NCBI GenBank assembly: GCA_963383645.1
Contig: OY726558.1
Span: forward strand, 186,179,634-186,243,633
DNA from: Muscardinus avellanarius
Lineage: Eukaryota > Chordata > Mammalia > Rodentia > Gliridae
Reading direction: 5' to 3'
Length of the DNA stretch: 64,000 nucleotides
Shown here one piece after another: positions 9,576-21,269 of the stretch (position 1 is its first letter; each line of letters opens with the position of its first letter). Both the position numbers and the translations under genes were made by a program. The notes below the pieces were generated by a model that saw only the letters and a list, made by a program, of their open reading frames with translations, did no database searches and was not told where the DNA came from.

Positions 9576-12056
9576 TTTTTGTGTGTGTGTCTCCAATTAA
9601 ATTGTACTTATCTCAAGGACTCTCTTACCGCCCCCTTTAGCCGCCTCAGTAGAGCTTTGCATTCAAGTGGAAGCTACACAACCAATATGGATGAATGCAC
9701 GGGGGGGGGGGGGGGGATTCAAAAGTCAAAGAAAAATAAATTCAGGAGTGTTTGCGATCTCGGCTGTCACCGCCAATCTCCTTCCCTTCTAAGAAATGCA
9801 AACAGAAGTCAGTAGCTAAGGAGGAGAGACCAAAGAGAACTAGGAGCTGGAAAAGTTCAGAGAAAGGCTCGACGGGCTTAGAACGTAAGAAATTTGGAGA
9901 GCTGCCTTTGCGAGAGTTTAAAAGGACTTAGGGGAAAAAAGAGACATTTACGGGTTTTCTTGCGTGTTCAGAAGATACCTTTCATATTCTCCTCAAAACA
10001 CAACAGGAAATTCTTAAATTGCTGGATTATTACTGATGACGCGTTGGGCTACCAGTCTGCTGTTCTTTACTGTGGACCGCGTGCCTGGATTAAATCCTGC
10101 TCAACTTCCTAAATTTAACAAAAGTGATGTTCTTAGGATAAAATCTAATCCAGGAAGCCTCTTCCAAAATGTATAAGATGTGAGAGGATGGTAACACATG
10201 GGATCCAGAACACAGAGTTAGGTCAGGTATATATTTTGGCCTTGGGGACCTTGAAGAAACTCTCAAGATACTATGAACCTTGTAAGCAGAGTTTGTGAAG
10301 GAAAATTGTTACTGAGTTGGGGAGTTTACTCAACTAGATTGCAGAGGCAAAAAAAAAAAAAAAAAAAGATCAAGTGCCATGTGCCACGTGAAGCAGAAAT
10401 GTGAGCACACATGTCACAGTAAGAATGGCCAGATGATAAAGAGGTTAGCATTTGAAAAAGACTCCAGGTTGAAAAGAAACTTTTCATAGGCTGCAGTCCT
10501 GTCTTCGCAATTAGTCCAAGGATTTTGGCCAATTCTGGTCTAATTGCCTATGATAACTATGAAAACTAATTATGAGAACTAACTAGCAGATCTTAGAATG
10601 ATAAAAATAAAGAGAATATGTTGTGTACAGTTATAACATCTAATAAACTTTTGAACTGCTGTCAATAATTTTTCCTTAACTTTGCTCCTGAGCCTCTCAG
10701 TCCATGTGCATGTACACACACACATGTACACACACACTTATTTTTCTTTGCCTCTGATTTAATTAGTATTCTCAAAAGAGAAACATGATAGAATATAGAA
10801 GTATGTTTAAAGGACATAGGAGCCAATTTGAAGGGGTTCCCACTGGCTCAACCTGACATAAGCTGATCATTGCAGTAAGAATAATAATGGATTAAATAAA
10901 ATAAAAATCTATGAGTATAGTAGTTATTGTAGTTGGGCATCGTGGTTAGGGCAAAGTGAGGTCTCCTACTTATAGCTAGATGAGCTGTCAATATGGAAGG
11001 AGAGAAGCGCCCGGGAAATTACCATTTTCCAAGTATCATTGTAAAGATTGTTCATCCAAGAATCACTAACAGATGCTAAGTCTTTGGGGAGAAAGTTATA
11101 TGAAGCGATCAGCTTGTGACTTCAAAGTGTCTCTCCATAGTTTGCTTAATAACCACAAGGGGAAAAATAATAGCTACACAGGGGAGAAACTGCACAATGC
11201 CTCGATGTAGCATCAAAATTATCACCACCGAAGGACATTTGGATGCCGTATGTCCTCGAATAAGACACCCTGAAAATGATACCACACAGTTACATAGTGC
11301 CCAGCAAGGGATTTATAAACTAATTTTAATCAGGAGGCAACATCATGAAAACCCCAAATGAAGGTCATTCTAGTAATAACTGACCTTCAAAACTGCTAAT
11401 ATCATGAAATCAAAGAAAAGCTAAGAACTCGTTCCAAATGTTTTTGCTAAAGAAATATGACAGTCCACAGCAGTATTTCCTCCTGGACTGATTTGGTTCT
11501 GGAGGGGAGGTGTCTTAAAGGATATTATTGAGACAACTGATAAAATTGGAGCATGGGCTATAGATTAAATAAATTTTGTCTCACTGTTAAATTTCCTGAA
11601 GTTAGCAACCACAGGTAAGAATATATCCTTGTTTTTAGGCACATTGAAGTATGCAGGAATAATTAACTACCAAATTACCAAACAGTTCCCAAAAATAAAG
11701 AATTTATGCACATATTATATGTAAATATAAACATATACAAGCGGTAATATAAAATAATAGCAAAAAATATAAAAAACTGATGAATTGTGAAATATATATA
11801 TATTTAATTATATAATTGTGTTATATATATATATAACTTCTCTATGCTATGTAACTTTTTGTTAGTTTTTCTGAGACTTTGGAACTCAAATCTCTAAAAA
11901 AAAATATTTTTGGCTGCCTTCTGGAGCCGAGACTATTTCATTTAGAACCATAGTAATGCTAGACCTGGAAGAAAACTTGAGTTTTTTTAGCCTGATTCAC
12001 ACATTTTATATAGTGGGAAACTGAAAAACTGTAAGTAACTTGTTTCTGGTTACTGT
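9576..12056. other. Intergenic, largely repeat-free
   Basis: About 2.4 kb right of the tRNA gene with no recognised SINE. It holds G16 (9701-9716), an AT-rich patch with (TA)n near 11790-11835, and no supported exon. The lack of SINEs stands out. Confidence 0.6.
9701..9716 (+). repeat. G16 homopolymer
   Basis: Sixteen consecutive G residues. Length may be assembly-sensitive. Confidence 0.95.
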
Positions 12057-12400
12057 ATTAGTCTGCTTGAGCTGCCATAACAAAATACCATGGGACTGGG
12101 TGGCTCACACAACAGAAGTTAATTTTCTCACAGTTTGGAGGCTGGGAAACCCAAGAGCAGGGCTCCTGTGGACTGGCTTCTTAGCTTTTCCTGGATTGCC
12201 AATGGCCACCTTCTCACTTCATGCACATTGCCCACACACAGGAAAGCTTCCTCCCCGATAAGGCCATCAATCCTACTGAATTAGAAACCACTCTTGTGAC
12301 CTCTTTAACCTTAATTACCTCCTAAAAGGCCCTAGCTCCAAAAATAAGCACATTGAGGGTTAGGGCTCCATTCCACATATGAATTTAGGATGAGGAAATT
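12057..12400 (-). mobile_element. MaLR-type LTR remnant
   Basis: tattagtctgcttgagctgc ... gggactgggtggctcacaca, running to a gcacattgagggttagggct end, is the antisense layout of MaLR LTRs (non-autonomous ERVL relatives). No coding sequence is present. Confidence 0.5.
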
Positions 12401-13429
12401 CAGTTTTTAGTAGTTACACAATTTGTTACAGAAGTGACCATTGGCCCATAAAGCATAGTCTTTATCTTCTATCAAATGCCTTTAGTTGTTTTTACAAAGA
12501 CAGCTCCTATTTCAATTGAAAATTGGCATGAGATTCTAAATCTAAAGCTAGCATCTGAATCTGGGACTAGGGCTCAGCCTTTTCTTATAGATGCCTTTTT
12601 ATGTGTATGACTATGCAGTTTGAAGTTCTCTACATGTAGAAAATATCTTTGCTTGATGGGTGTAAAACAATTTCTCCAAAGTTATATATTAAAGTTGTAA
12701 CTTAAGGGAGTGGTATTTAAAAAAAAAAGTTAATAGGCTGCAAATATCATCAGTGTGCTGAATTTACCCTAAAGAAGTTAATTTATTTAAAGCCATTAAA
12801 CCACAAGTCGATGAAGACCTTATTGTTTTTTGTTTTTGTTGAATCACATGCATCAATATAAGACCTCTGGGTATACTTACCAGGCCAGAAACAATTAAGT
12901 AAATTATACTCAAGAACAACTTACCAAGCTTTTTATATGTTCTTATCCAATCCTCCCACATCCATCTGGCAAATGCCTAACTAACCATGTGGATTTTGCA
13001 CAATGCCCTAAAGGCCAAAAAACTTGGATTCCAGAACTTGGAGTTCAGAAGCTCGAGTGTTCTTTAAATACTGCTTAGTTTAATTGCTGGTCTGTACCTT
13101 TTGATGAAGCGGGCCAGCCTCCCAACTGTATTCCTGTCCCCATCTCCCCATCGGCCCACCCCCATCCAGAGATTAAGGATAAGGCCTGATTATTTTCCCA
13201 AATAAATCAGATGAAAACTTAATATAGGCATTTCATAAATCCCTTGATAATTTTAAGTGGTAGAAACTATAAATTAATCAGCTTTTTGTTTTGTCCCAGT
13301 AGAGGTACACAAGAGGATGCTCAAAGACCAGGAGCTCAGAAAAAGAGGTCAGGATACAGAAATACCTGCACACGTCGGCCCTGCTTCCCTGGGAACCTCC
13401 CAGGAGCTCTGCATTCTTTGCTTTTATAG

Positions 13430-13850
13430 GCCCTCACAGCCCCAAAATGGACTAAAGATTACTGACCCCTGAAGATATATGATATCCAGTAGAAACGGAT
13501 AATAGCCTTTCCTGAGCTTTCCTTGTACAGGGCTCACCTTCCAAGGGAGGCACTGCCAGAAGTCCCCTCTCTGGGGGAGAGGGAGAGTCATCCAGCCAAA
13601 AAGGAGACTGCTAGCACCAGGATAAGAAATTGCATACGCAAACGTGATTGCAAAGTGTAGTGGTTTTCATTTGTTCCCCTCAAAGTCATTTGTCTCTCCT
13701 TTCCCCTTATCTCGTGGGTTTATAAACCCTTAAGCCCTCGCCGTTCAGTTCAGCTAGCCTCCTCATTTGAGTGATCCCACATGCACGTCAGTTAAAGATT
13801 TCTCTCATTATCTGTTGTTGGTTAATTTGCAACACCCCAACAGTAGACCC
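13430..13850 (+). mobile_element. Possible ERV-type LTR
   Basis: TATA-like gggtttataaaccc at 13717-13730, then cgttcagttcagctagcctc, resembles an LTR promoter/R region. It is too diverged to name, and no retroviral ORF was recognised next to it. Confidence 0.3.
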
Positions 13851-14245
13851 TAAATTGAGAAAGGGAGAGTCTTCCTCCGACACTTGCCACTGCTTTTGTC
13901 TACTTCTCCAACCCTTCACCCCCAGATCCAGCACCTCCCACAGCCTCACTCCTGCACTCGAGAGTGCTGTACTTATTATAAAACTCATGGAGACAAGTCA
14001 GCGCTTCTCTACCCTTCCTTGGATCCTGGCTCTCACACACAAGCTAGGGCTCATCCAAGGGACTTTAGTGGATGGGTGAGATGGGGTAAGAGGAGATGGT
14101 GGTGAAGCTTTGCTCCTTCCTGGGGTTAGGACTTGAGGAGGACTCTGCAGAGAAGCAGGAGCCTCTCCACACCCACTCTCCTCGGCCCTCCTCTGGTTGG
14201 GTGGTCATATGACCTGGGCTCCCCTCGATTAAAAAGTAGAAAACT

Positions 14246-14444
14246 TGCCGGGCATGGTGCCGCACATTTGTAATCCCCGCGCTTGGGAGGCAGAGACAGG
14301 AGGATCGTGCAGGTTCGAAGCCAGCCGCGAGCGTTGGCTTAGGAGACCCTGTTTCCAAATAAAAATGTAAAAATAGGTCTGGGAGTGTAGCCCGGAGGTA
14401 GCAGGGCTTCCAGGAACCCCAGTACCACCAAAAAAAAAAAAAAA
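14246..14444 (+). repeat. B1-dID-like SINE, young hairpin type
   Basis: Young copy (agccagccgcgagcgttggct) with target-site duplication aaaaagtagaaaact at 14231-14245 and 14445-14459. Confidence 0.93.
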
Positions 14445-14679
14445 AAAAAGTAGAAAACTCCCCTTCGATCCCAATCGTTTCTCATCATTAGCAATTGGAA
14501 AAGTTGACTCTGCTTCGACATTCCCAACTACATAAAATTACATATTTCAAAAGGTAAAAAGCCACAGCTCCACCCCACCATTCTATATAATTTTTCCCTT
14601 GATGATCCAATGTCTGTTGCTCTCCCTTCGGCAGGCAGAAATCTGCTGCCCAAAAGACAGAAGCCCCTGTTCTTATCTT

Positions 14680-15010
14680 TTTTTTTTTTTTTTTGTACTT
14701 TTGTTGATGCATTACAGTCTCACATCATAACATAGCTCACAGTGATAGGGACGCACACGCACACAGCCCTTGGGGGGCTTTCCCCAGCTCCCCCCATCTC
14801 CCCCTTCCCCATAGGGTATTGAGATTGGCCTTGGTATTCTCACATGTGTGCATATTGCGAAGTGATTCCTTCATGGATCTTCCTCTCCCCTCATCTAGAC
14901 CACCGCCCTCACTCCACTGCAGTTTCTCCTCCACTATCTGAAGTCCCTCTAGTATCCTGATCACTCCCTAGCTTCCGCAAATGAAAGAGACATTTGACCC
15001 TTCACTTTTT
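14680..15010 (-). mobile_element. LINE-1 3' end fragment
   Basis: A T-run followed by tacttttgttgatgcattac and C-rich sequence ending ctagcttccgcaaatgaaag reads, on the minus strand, like an L1 3' UTR with a poly(A) tail. Confidence 0.55.
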
Positions 15011-15282
15011 GTGACCGAAGCCCCTGTACTGACTGTACACTTTGCCCATGACAACGGTGTCCAGATAATTGAACTGAGAGTAACTCTTCAATTTGAAAAG
15101 AAAGGATACACTCTCGTTTGTCCCATAAAAAAATACAAGAAGTAAAATCAAGTGCTGTTTTTTTTTTAATCTCAACAAGAAATATGCACTGTCATTCAAT
15201 CACATTGGTGCTTGAGTAATATTTATATAATGTAGGAAATCTTATGTCAGCTGGGTCAGGGCATCTACCCAACATGCAGATC

Positions 15283-15350
15283 GATGAAAGGCCAGAGAGG
15301 TTAATGACTCCCAGTGACTTAGGATCAGGGCCCAGGTCAGAGCCATTCTA
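15283..15350 (+). repeat. MIR-like fragment
   Basis: ggccagagaggttaatgact ... ggatcagggcccaggtcaga follows the MIR core order. Confidence 0.45.
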
Positions 15351-15509
15351 CTATATAATGCTTGTCAGAATGTAGAAGTTTAAGTCTATGATCAGCAAAC
15401 ACATGGGAACCAAGTTGGCCCTCCGTATCTAAGGGGCCAGCATTCTGGATTCAACCAACCATGGGTAAAAATATTTTTATTCTATTTATTTTATTTTATT
15501 TTATATTTT

Positions 15510-15709
15510 GTGGTACCAGGGATGGAACCCAAGGTCATTGTACCTCTTGAGCTACACCCCCAGCCCTATATTTTAGTCTCTTTATTTTTGAAACAGGGTC
15601 TCATTGAGTTGCAAAGGGCCTTGCTAAGTAGCTGAGGTTGTCCACAGAGATCCTCTGGTCTCTGCCTCCCAAATACTGGGATTACAAGTGTGCACCACCA
15701 TGCCCGGCT
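15510..15709 (-). repeat. B1-dID-like SINE, old type
   Basis: Antisense dimer headed by (TTTTA)n at 15484-15505, ending caccaccatgcccggct. Confidence 0.88.
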
Positions 15710-15737
15710 TCAAAAATATTTAAAACTAGTGTCTAGA

Positions 15738-15948
15738 GCTGGGCATGGTGGTGTATGCTGGTAATCCCAGCATTTGGGAGGCTGAGACTGGAGAATCACA
15801 GTTCACAGACAGCCTCAGCTATTTAGTGAGGCCCTCCACAACTTAGTGAGACCCTGTTTCGAAATCAAGAATAAAAAATAGGGCAAGGTGTGTAGCTCAG
15901 AGGTCGAATGCCCCTGGGTTCCATCCCCAGACCCACAAAAAAATTAAT
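15738..15948 (+). repeat. B1-dID-like SINE, old type
   Basis: Full dimer. Target-site duplication tagtgtctag near 15727-15736 and 15987-15996. Confidence 0.88.
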
Positions 15949-15997
15949 TAAGTTAAATAAAAAATAAAGTAAAATAATAAAATAAATTAGTGTCTAG

Positions 15998-16194
15998 TCT
16001 GGATGTGGTGACACATGCTTGTAACTCCAGTATTTGGGAGGCTGAGACAGGAGGATTGCAGGTTCAAAGCCAGCCTCAGTAACTCAGTGAGGCTCTCAGC
16101 AACTTAGTGTGACCTGTTTCCAAATTAAAAATACAATAGATCTGAGGGTGTGGCCTGGAGGTAGAAGGACTCTGGGTCCCATCCCCAGTAACTC

Positions 16195-16198
<4 letters not shown>
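15998..16198 (+). repeat. B1-dID-like SINE, old type
   Basis: Starts tctggatgtggtgacac right after the previous duplication. Its tail has become the (AC)n run that follows. Confidence 0.85.

Positions 16199-16236
<38 letters not shown>
16199..16236 (+). repeat. (AC)19 microsatellite
   Basis: Uninterrupted AC repeat in the position of a SINE tail. Confidence 0.97.
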
Positions 16237-16239
<3 letters not shown>

Positions 16240-16513
16240 TATACTGAACATGTACAGATTATTTTTATTATTTTTAATAAGTGATAGAGTAGTACAGCTA
16301 TATACACAGTATTTATATTGTATTATAAGTTAAAGCCTACAGGAGGATGCATGTCAGTTATATTCAAATACTACATTTTATATAAGGGACCTGAGCATCC
16401 TCAAATTTTGGAATCCATGGGGTTCCTGGAGCCAATCCTCCTCAGATACTGAGGGGCAGTATTGAGGCAACTGTTCAGGACCTTACTCAGTGATGACTCT
16501 TCGGTGCTGTTCA

Positions 16514-16835
16514 TGCCAAACGGGTGTTGTGGGTTGAAAGTAAAATGTCCTTGGACCTCAGGCTCTGGAGGCAGGATGCTCAGAAGACGGATACTGGGGG
16601 TGCATCCTCTGGAGGGAGGCTGTGGCTGGATGTGTGTCCCGGGAGTGCGGCCTTGGGGACTCTATGTCGCTCTCCCTGCCTCCTGCCATCATGCCCTAAG
16701 GACCTGTAGCCCCGGCTCCTGCTTGGCAGCTGGTGTAAATGGACTATATATATGGACTGAAATCTTTAGACATATAAACAAATAAACCTTCCTTCCTCTA
16801 AGTGTTGTGCGTCAGGTGTTTGATCACAGAAGAGA
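16514..16835 (+). mobile_element. MaLR-type LTR remnant
   Basis: Sense orientation: gtgttgtgggttgaaagtaa at the left, actgaaatctttagac and aaataaaccttccttcctct (poly(A) signal) near 16765-16800, then gcgtcaggtgtttgatcaca at the right. This is the usual MaLR 3' layout. Confidence 0.6.
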
Positions 16836-17081
16836 GAATGCAATGAGACACCTGGCAAATCCCCAGACTACTGAAGAAATTTCATGCCAACTTTGTTTTG
16901 AGAATCTTGAGGCCTAATTGCTTCCAATTAAAAATCTGGGCCCAGAAAAGACCCATATAAGAGCCTTTTATGTGCATGTATAAACAGAGGTCCTGCACCC
17001 TGACTCTGGGCCTCCTGATGCACTGTAATATAACATGCATAGCAGCACCTGTGAAGGATGCTTATTAAAAATGTTTGACCT

Positions 17082-17264
17082 GGCCAGACGTGGTGGCACA
17101 CACTTGTAATTCCCACGCTTGGGAGGCAGAGACAGGAGGAACGCGCAGGTTTGAAGCCAGCCACGCTGGCTTAAGAGACCCTGTTTCCAAATAAAAATAT
17201 AAAAATAGGTCTGGGAGTGTAGCCCGGAAGTAGAAGGGTTTCCAGGAACCCCTGTACCACCAAA
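17082..17264 (+). repeat. B1-dID-like SINE, young hairpin type
   Basis: Hairpin agccagccacgctggct present. It ends cctgtaccaccaaa and runs directly into tetranucleotide repeats. Confidence 0.92.
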
Positions 17265-17265
17265 A

Positions 17266-17296
<31 letters not shown>

Positions 17297-17340
17297 ATAC
17301 ATACATACATACATACATACATACATAAATACATAAATAT
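17265..17340 (+). repeat. (AAAT)n-(ACAT)n microsatellite
   Basis: About eight AAAT units, then seven ACAT units, grown from the SINE A-tail. Confidence 0.95.
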
Positions 17341-17349
17341 AATAAAAAA

Positions 17350-17406
17350 GGATCAATGGTATAACTCAGAAGTAGAATGCCCTTAGGTTCAACCTCCAAT
17401 ACCAGA

Positions 17407-17434
<28 letters not shown>
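17350..17434 (+). repeat. ID-like monomer with (AAT)n tail
   Basis: tRNA-like module (ggtataactcagaagtagaa ... aggttcaacctcc) followed by about nine AAT units. Confidence 0.7.
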
Positions 17435-17437
<3 letters not shown>

Positions 17438-17441
17438 TGAA

Positions 17442-17570
17442 AAAAGAGCCAGGAGCAATGACCTACATGTCTGTCATCCCAGCTACTCGAGAGACTGAGG
17501 CAAGTTCAAATCAGCCTACTAACTTAGAAGATATAGTCTCAAAACAAACAAACAAACAAACAAACAAATT
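17442..17570 (+). repeat. B1-like half with (AAAC)n tail
   Basis: catcccagctactcgagaga ... gaggcaagttcaaatcagcc looks 7SL/B1-derived, in a form different from the other copies. It ends in AAAC repeats at 17538-17567. Confidence 0.6.
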
Positions 17571-17587
17571 AAAAAGGGCTGGGCACT

Positions 17588-17749
17588 AGCTGGGCGTGGT
17601 GGCGCACGGTTGTAATCCCCGTGCTTGGGAGGCAGACAGGAGGATCGTGCTGGTTTAAAAAAACCCTGTTTCCAAAATTTAAAAAAGTATAAAACAGGTC
17701 TGGGAGTGTAGCCCAGAGGTAGAAGGGCTTCCAGGAACCCGAGTACCAA
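17588..17749 (+). repeat. B1-dID-like SINE, shortened young type
   Basis: Begins gctgggcgtggtggcgcac and lost part of its middle (gctggtttaaaaaaaccctg). It inserted into an ID element, duplicating its ggctgggca region. Confidence 0.8.
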
Positions 17750-17756
17750 AAAAAAA

Positions 17757-17833
17757 GGTCTGGGCATGTAATTCAGTTGCAAAGTACTTACTTGGCATGC
17801 ATGAGGCTCTGGGTTCAATCCTAAGCACCACCA
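17757..17833 (+). repeat. ID element (monomer)
   Basis: Full tRNA-Ala-like ID: catgtaattcagttgcaaag ... gcatgcatgaggctctgggt then caatcc. It is the free-standing parent form of the right halves seen elsewhere. Confidence 0.8.
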
Positions 17834-17849
17834 AAAAAACCTTTTTTGA

Positions 17850-18847
17850 TAAAAGGTAACTAAGTATTAATTTTATCTTATAGATTCAACAACTTTCTGG
17901 ATTTTAACCATATTTTTCACTCAAAAATAAAGGACTTTGTTTCTTAATAATGACATTTTTAGGCATTGGAAGGGCCTGGGGATACATTTTATAGGAAAAG
18001 AGAGGCCTTTCCCTCCATCTATCGTTGACCTCAATAGCCATGTATTGCTAAGGAGGTTTGTTCTGGGCACACCACGGCGATACATTTTGAATCTTTAAAT
18101 CAGAATATGTGGTCTGATAAAAACATTTTTCTTACTTTTGCTTTTACCTTGAAAGTCTAACAAATGCATAACTGATTCCAATATCTGCCTTTAATAATAC
18201 ATGTAGATAGAATTTTTTATTTGTTTAATATAAAATGAATCAACTTTCTTGAAGAATGACACTGTTAAATGAAATGTGTTGTTTCAAGGATTTGGAATAC
18301 AGAATTTCCATACCTTAGTCAATTCCGATGTGATTTACAGCAAAATCTCTCTTTAACTTTACAAGGTCAACTTAATAATCTATCATGACATATGTCGGGG
18401 ATAAAAATGTCTTCTCTGTCTTTAATTCCTAACTTTTAATTTCTTTTTTGAATTCAGCTTTCAGTTTTGACCTTCATAATTACTATGGAAAATCAGATTG
18501 CAGTAATTAGAATATTGCAGAAACATCATATAAAACTATGGTTTGATTAGTCCATTAACTTAAGCAACTGCAATTCCAACTCTTGAGACTTTTAAACTGA
18601 TTTAATTTTTGCTGTGAGGTATACTATCCTTTTTTATGATAACTGAAATATTTGCAGAATAAGTCAGAGGTAGTATGCTTATTTAGACTAAGGGCAAACA
18701 AAACAAAATAAAACAAAACCCTGCAGAACAGATTAAGGGAAATGTGCCTGTCACTTGGAATTTTCACTGGATATGGAATATCCAAATAGCTCAAATGAAC
18801 TTTTTGCTTTGAAGGTTTTTCTGGGCAAGAAAAAAAATGGCCTTGTG
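17850..18847. other. Intergenic, repeat-free AT-rich block
   Basis: About 1 kb, unique-looking and AT-rich, with no SINE and no exon. A candidate for conserved noncoding sequence, but nothing in it proves that. Confidence 0.5.
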
Positions 18848-18902
18848 TTCCTCCTCCTCCTCCTCCTCCTCCTCCTCCTCCTCCTCCTCCTCCTCCTCCT
18901 CC

Positions 18903-18937
<35 letters not shown>

Positions 18938-18997
18938 CTCCTCCTCTTCCTCCTCCTTCTCTCCCTCCTCCTTCTCTTCTTCCTTCCCTTTTTTTTT
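18848..18997 (+). repeat. (CCT)n polypyrimidine tract
   Basis: About 150 bases, almost pure C/T, mostly CCT units with CTTCCT variants. Long open frames through it (poly-Leu or poly-Gly) are artefacts of the repeat. Confidence 0.97.
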
Positions 18998-20019
18998 CTT
19001 TTAATGTGAAAGGCAAAACTTCAGCATCATTAATTAAGGTTTAAAACATTTTCTGGAATTAGAAAGATTTTTCTCCAGGGCTTATTTGGCCAGTTTTATT
19101 TACTATTTCTCACCCTCTCATCCTGTTGTGTTTATTCAGCATCCCTCTGTCTCTGGAGTTCATTCTCACAGCCATCTTCATTAAGACAGTAATGTTTTCA
19201 TTTGAAATAAATAAATGAGGGACTAAGCAAAGAGTAGAAGTGTTATCTGACATTGAGTTGAAGGGCTTTCCAGAAGTTTAGACCCAAGGGAAAGAAACCA
19301 GGAATTAGAATTGCTACTTGGCCTCTTCAAGGTTGACTTAAGTCAACATGGTGAAAGGGAACTCTCACTTTAAGAATTTAGGCTGTAAAGATGACACTGA
19401 CCAGAGAGAATACTTTCTGTCACTGGAGAACACCTTTTTTAAAATTGTGCATCAATTAGAAGATAGAAAGTGTAGCTATAAACACAGCAATATTAGACAT
19501 ACTGACTATTAAAGCTAAGAAAGGATCAAAGAAGAATTACTCAAAGAAGTTTCTACAAAGAAGGCCCAAAGTTTGGAGTAAAGATCAGTCTTTCCAAATA
19601 ATAAAAACAAACAAATACATAAATGAAATCAGAAGCAGGCACAAGACTTGTAAATTGTGTTTATCCCTTTGAAAGAGTCAGAGGTTCAAGGAAGAAAGTG
19701 AGCTTTACGTAGACATGGTGGTGGGTGGAAGGCTAAGGACTGTCTGGGGCGGGGAGGGAGAGGAGATGTGAGGAGGAGAGAGGAGGTGGGAGAGAGGGGT
19801 AGAGAGAAACCGAGTCAGGGAGAGACAGCAGCAAAGATCCTACTCCTTTAACCCCTACAAATGAGTTGAGATGTTGAGTGCCCGGGTACAGGGATGGAAA
19901 CGATTACACTCCCAGGGGTCAAGGGTCTGGTGGGGCAAACAAATTATAAGCATGTAAGTCATATGATTAACATGTGATGGTAATAGAGAGGGTAGAATGT
20001 CAGCATCGCTCAGGCCACG
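18998..20019. other. Intergenic, no gene
   Basis: Unique-looking sequence. A purine-rich patch (gggaggagagaggaggtggg-like) lies at about 19745-19830. Confidence 0.5.
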
Positions 20020-20660
20020 GGTTCTAGTCTATGTTCTGTTGTTATAAGATATCTCATGCTGGGAACTTATAAAGAAAAGAGGGTTTTTAGCTCATTGTTT
20101 GGGGGGGGGGCTGAAGGTCCAAGACTGGGAAGCTGCATGGTTTGATCTCTGGTAAGAGTCTCATGGCACACGTCTTCATAATGACAAGAGCATGTGCAGG
20201 ATATCATATAGCAAGATAGAAAGGCAGAGATCGAATTCAGTTACCACTGTAAGGGTGTGTGTGTGTGTGTGTTGCTAGGGATTGAATCCAGGGACATTCT
20301 ATCTATGAGCTATTCCCCCTAGCTTTATTTTTGCAGTACTGGGGATTGAACCAAGAGGCATTCAACCTCCCAGCTACACCCCCAGCCCTATTTTGTTCTT
20401 TATTTTAAAACAGAGTCCCACTAAGTTGTGGAGGGCCTCACAAGTTGCTGAGGCTGGCTGTGAACCTGTGATTACAGGTGTGTACTGCCATGCCCAGCTG
20501 GTCTGTTTTCATAACTCACTATTGTAGGAACTAACCTGGTTCCTGAAAGAACTATATTAATCCGAGGCAGCTCCCTCGATGACCTAACTACCTCCCACTA
20601 GGTTCCACCTCTTATAGGTTCCACTGTTAGGTGTTAATAGCCACTTAACTCCCAAATATG
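20020..20660 (-). mobile_element. MaLR-like LTR remnant split by a SINE
   Basis: tgttgttataagatatctca and gaaaagagggtttttagctc at the left, taactacctcccactaggtt near 20590, in the antisense MaLR order. Interrupted at 20254-20499. Confidence 0.45.
20254..20499 (-). repeat. SINE with two tRNA-like halves and (GT)n head
   Basis: After a GT run come two successive tRNA-like modules (gattgaatccagggacattc and gattgaaccaagaggcattc) and then one B1-like half, another trimeric arrangement. Confidence 0.75.
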
Positions 20661-21269
20661 GCTCTCTAGATCGCAAATCTTGCCTACTAAATTGAACTTT
20701 GGATTCACATATTTGACTATTTGCTTGGTATCTCCACTTGAACATCCCAACGACCCCTAAAGCTTAACATCTCCCGAAGCTCAGCATTTACCATTCTTCA
20801 TTCTCCAATTCAACACTCAATACCTTAAAATACCACCCAAGCCAAGAAATGTCATCTCCGGGTATCATCAATCAGTAAGTTTTTTAATCTAAAAGTTCTC
20901 ATGTCTGACCCAACTTCATCCCTTCTTGTAGTATTGTGCTTTAGGCCTGATCATTGCCAGCCTGATTTACTGCAACAGCTTCTCAGGTTGGCTCCCCGCA
21001 GGAGCTCAATCTTGTCTTCCTTAAATTCATCTTCCATACAGTTGCCAGAATACGCCATCAAAAAATATAATTCTGCAGTCAATAAAAATGGCAAAAGATC
21101 TCATAACATGTAAAAACGTTCATGATATATGGCTATGAGGAAAAAAGCAAGCTCCAAAACGCTATGTCCATAATGATCCCGGGTTTGGTTTCTAAACATG
21201 TGCACATATGCACCGAAAAGTAAGACGAAAAACATACATCAAAATTATTCATAGAGGTTATGAATAACT

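Noticed and set aside
14680..14700. T-run as a SINE head
   Set aside because: The sequence after it does not match the tRNA-like half and fits an L1 3' end better.
18624..19009. Long open frames rich in Gly/Arg (minus) or Leu (plus)
   Set aside because: They are translations of the (CCT)n tract and have no independent coding signal.
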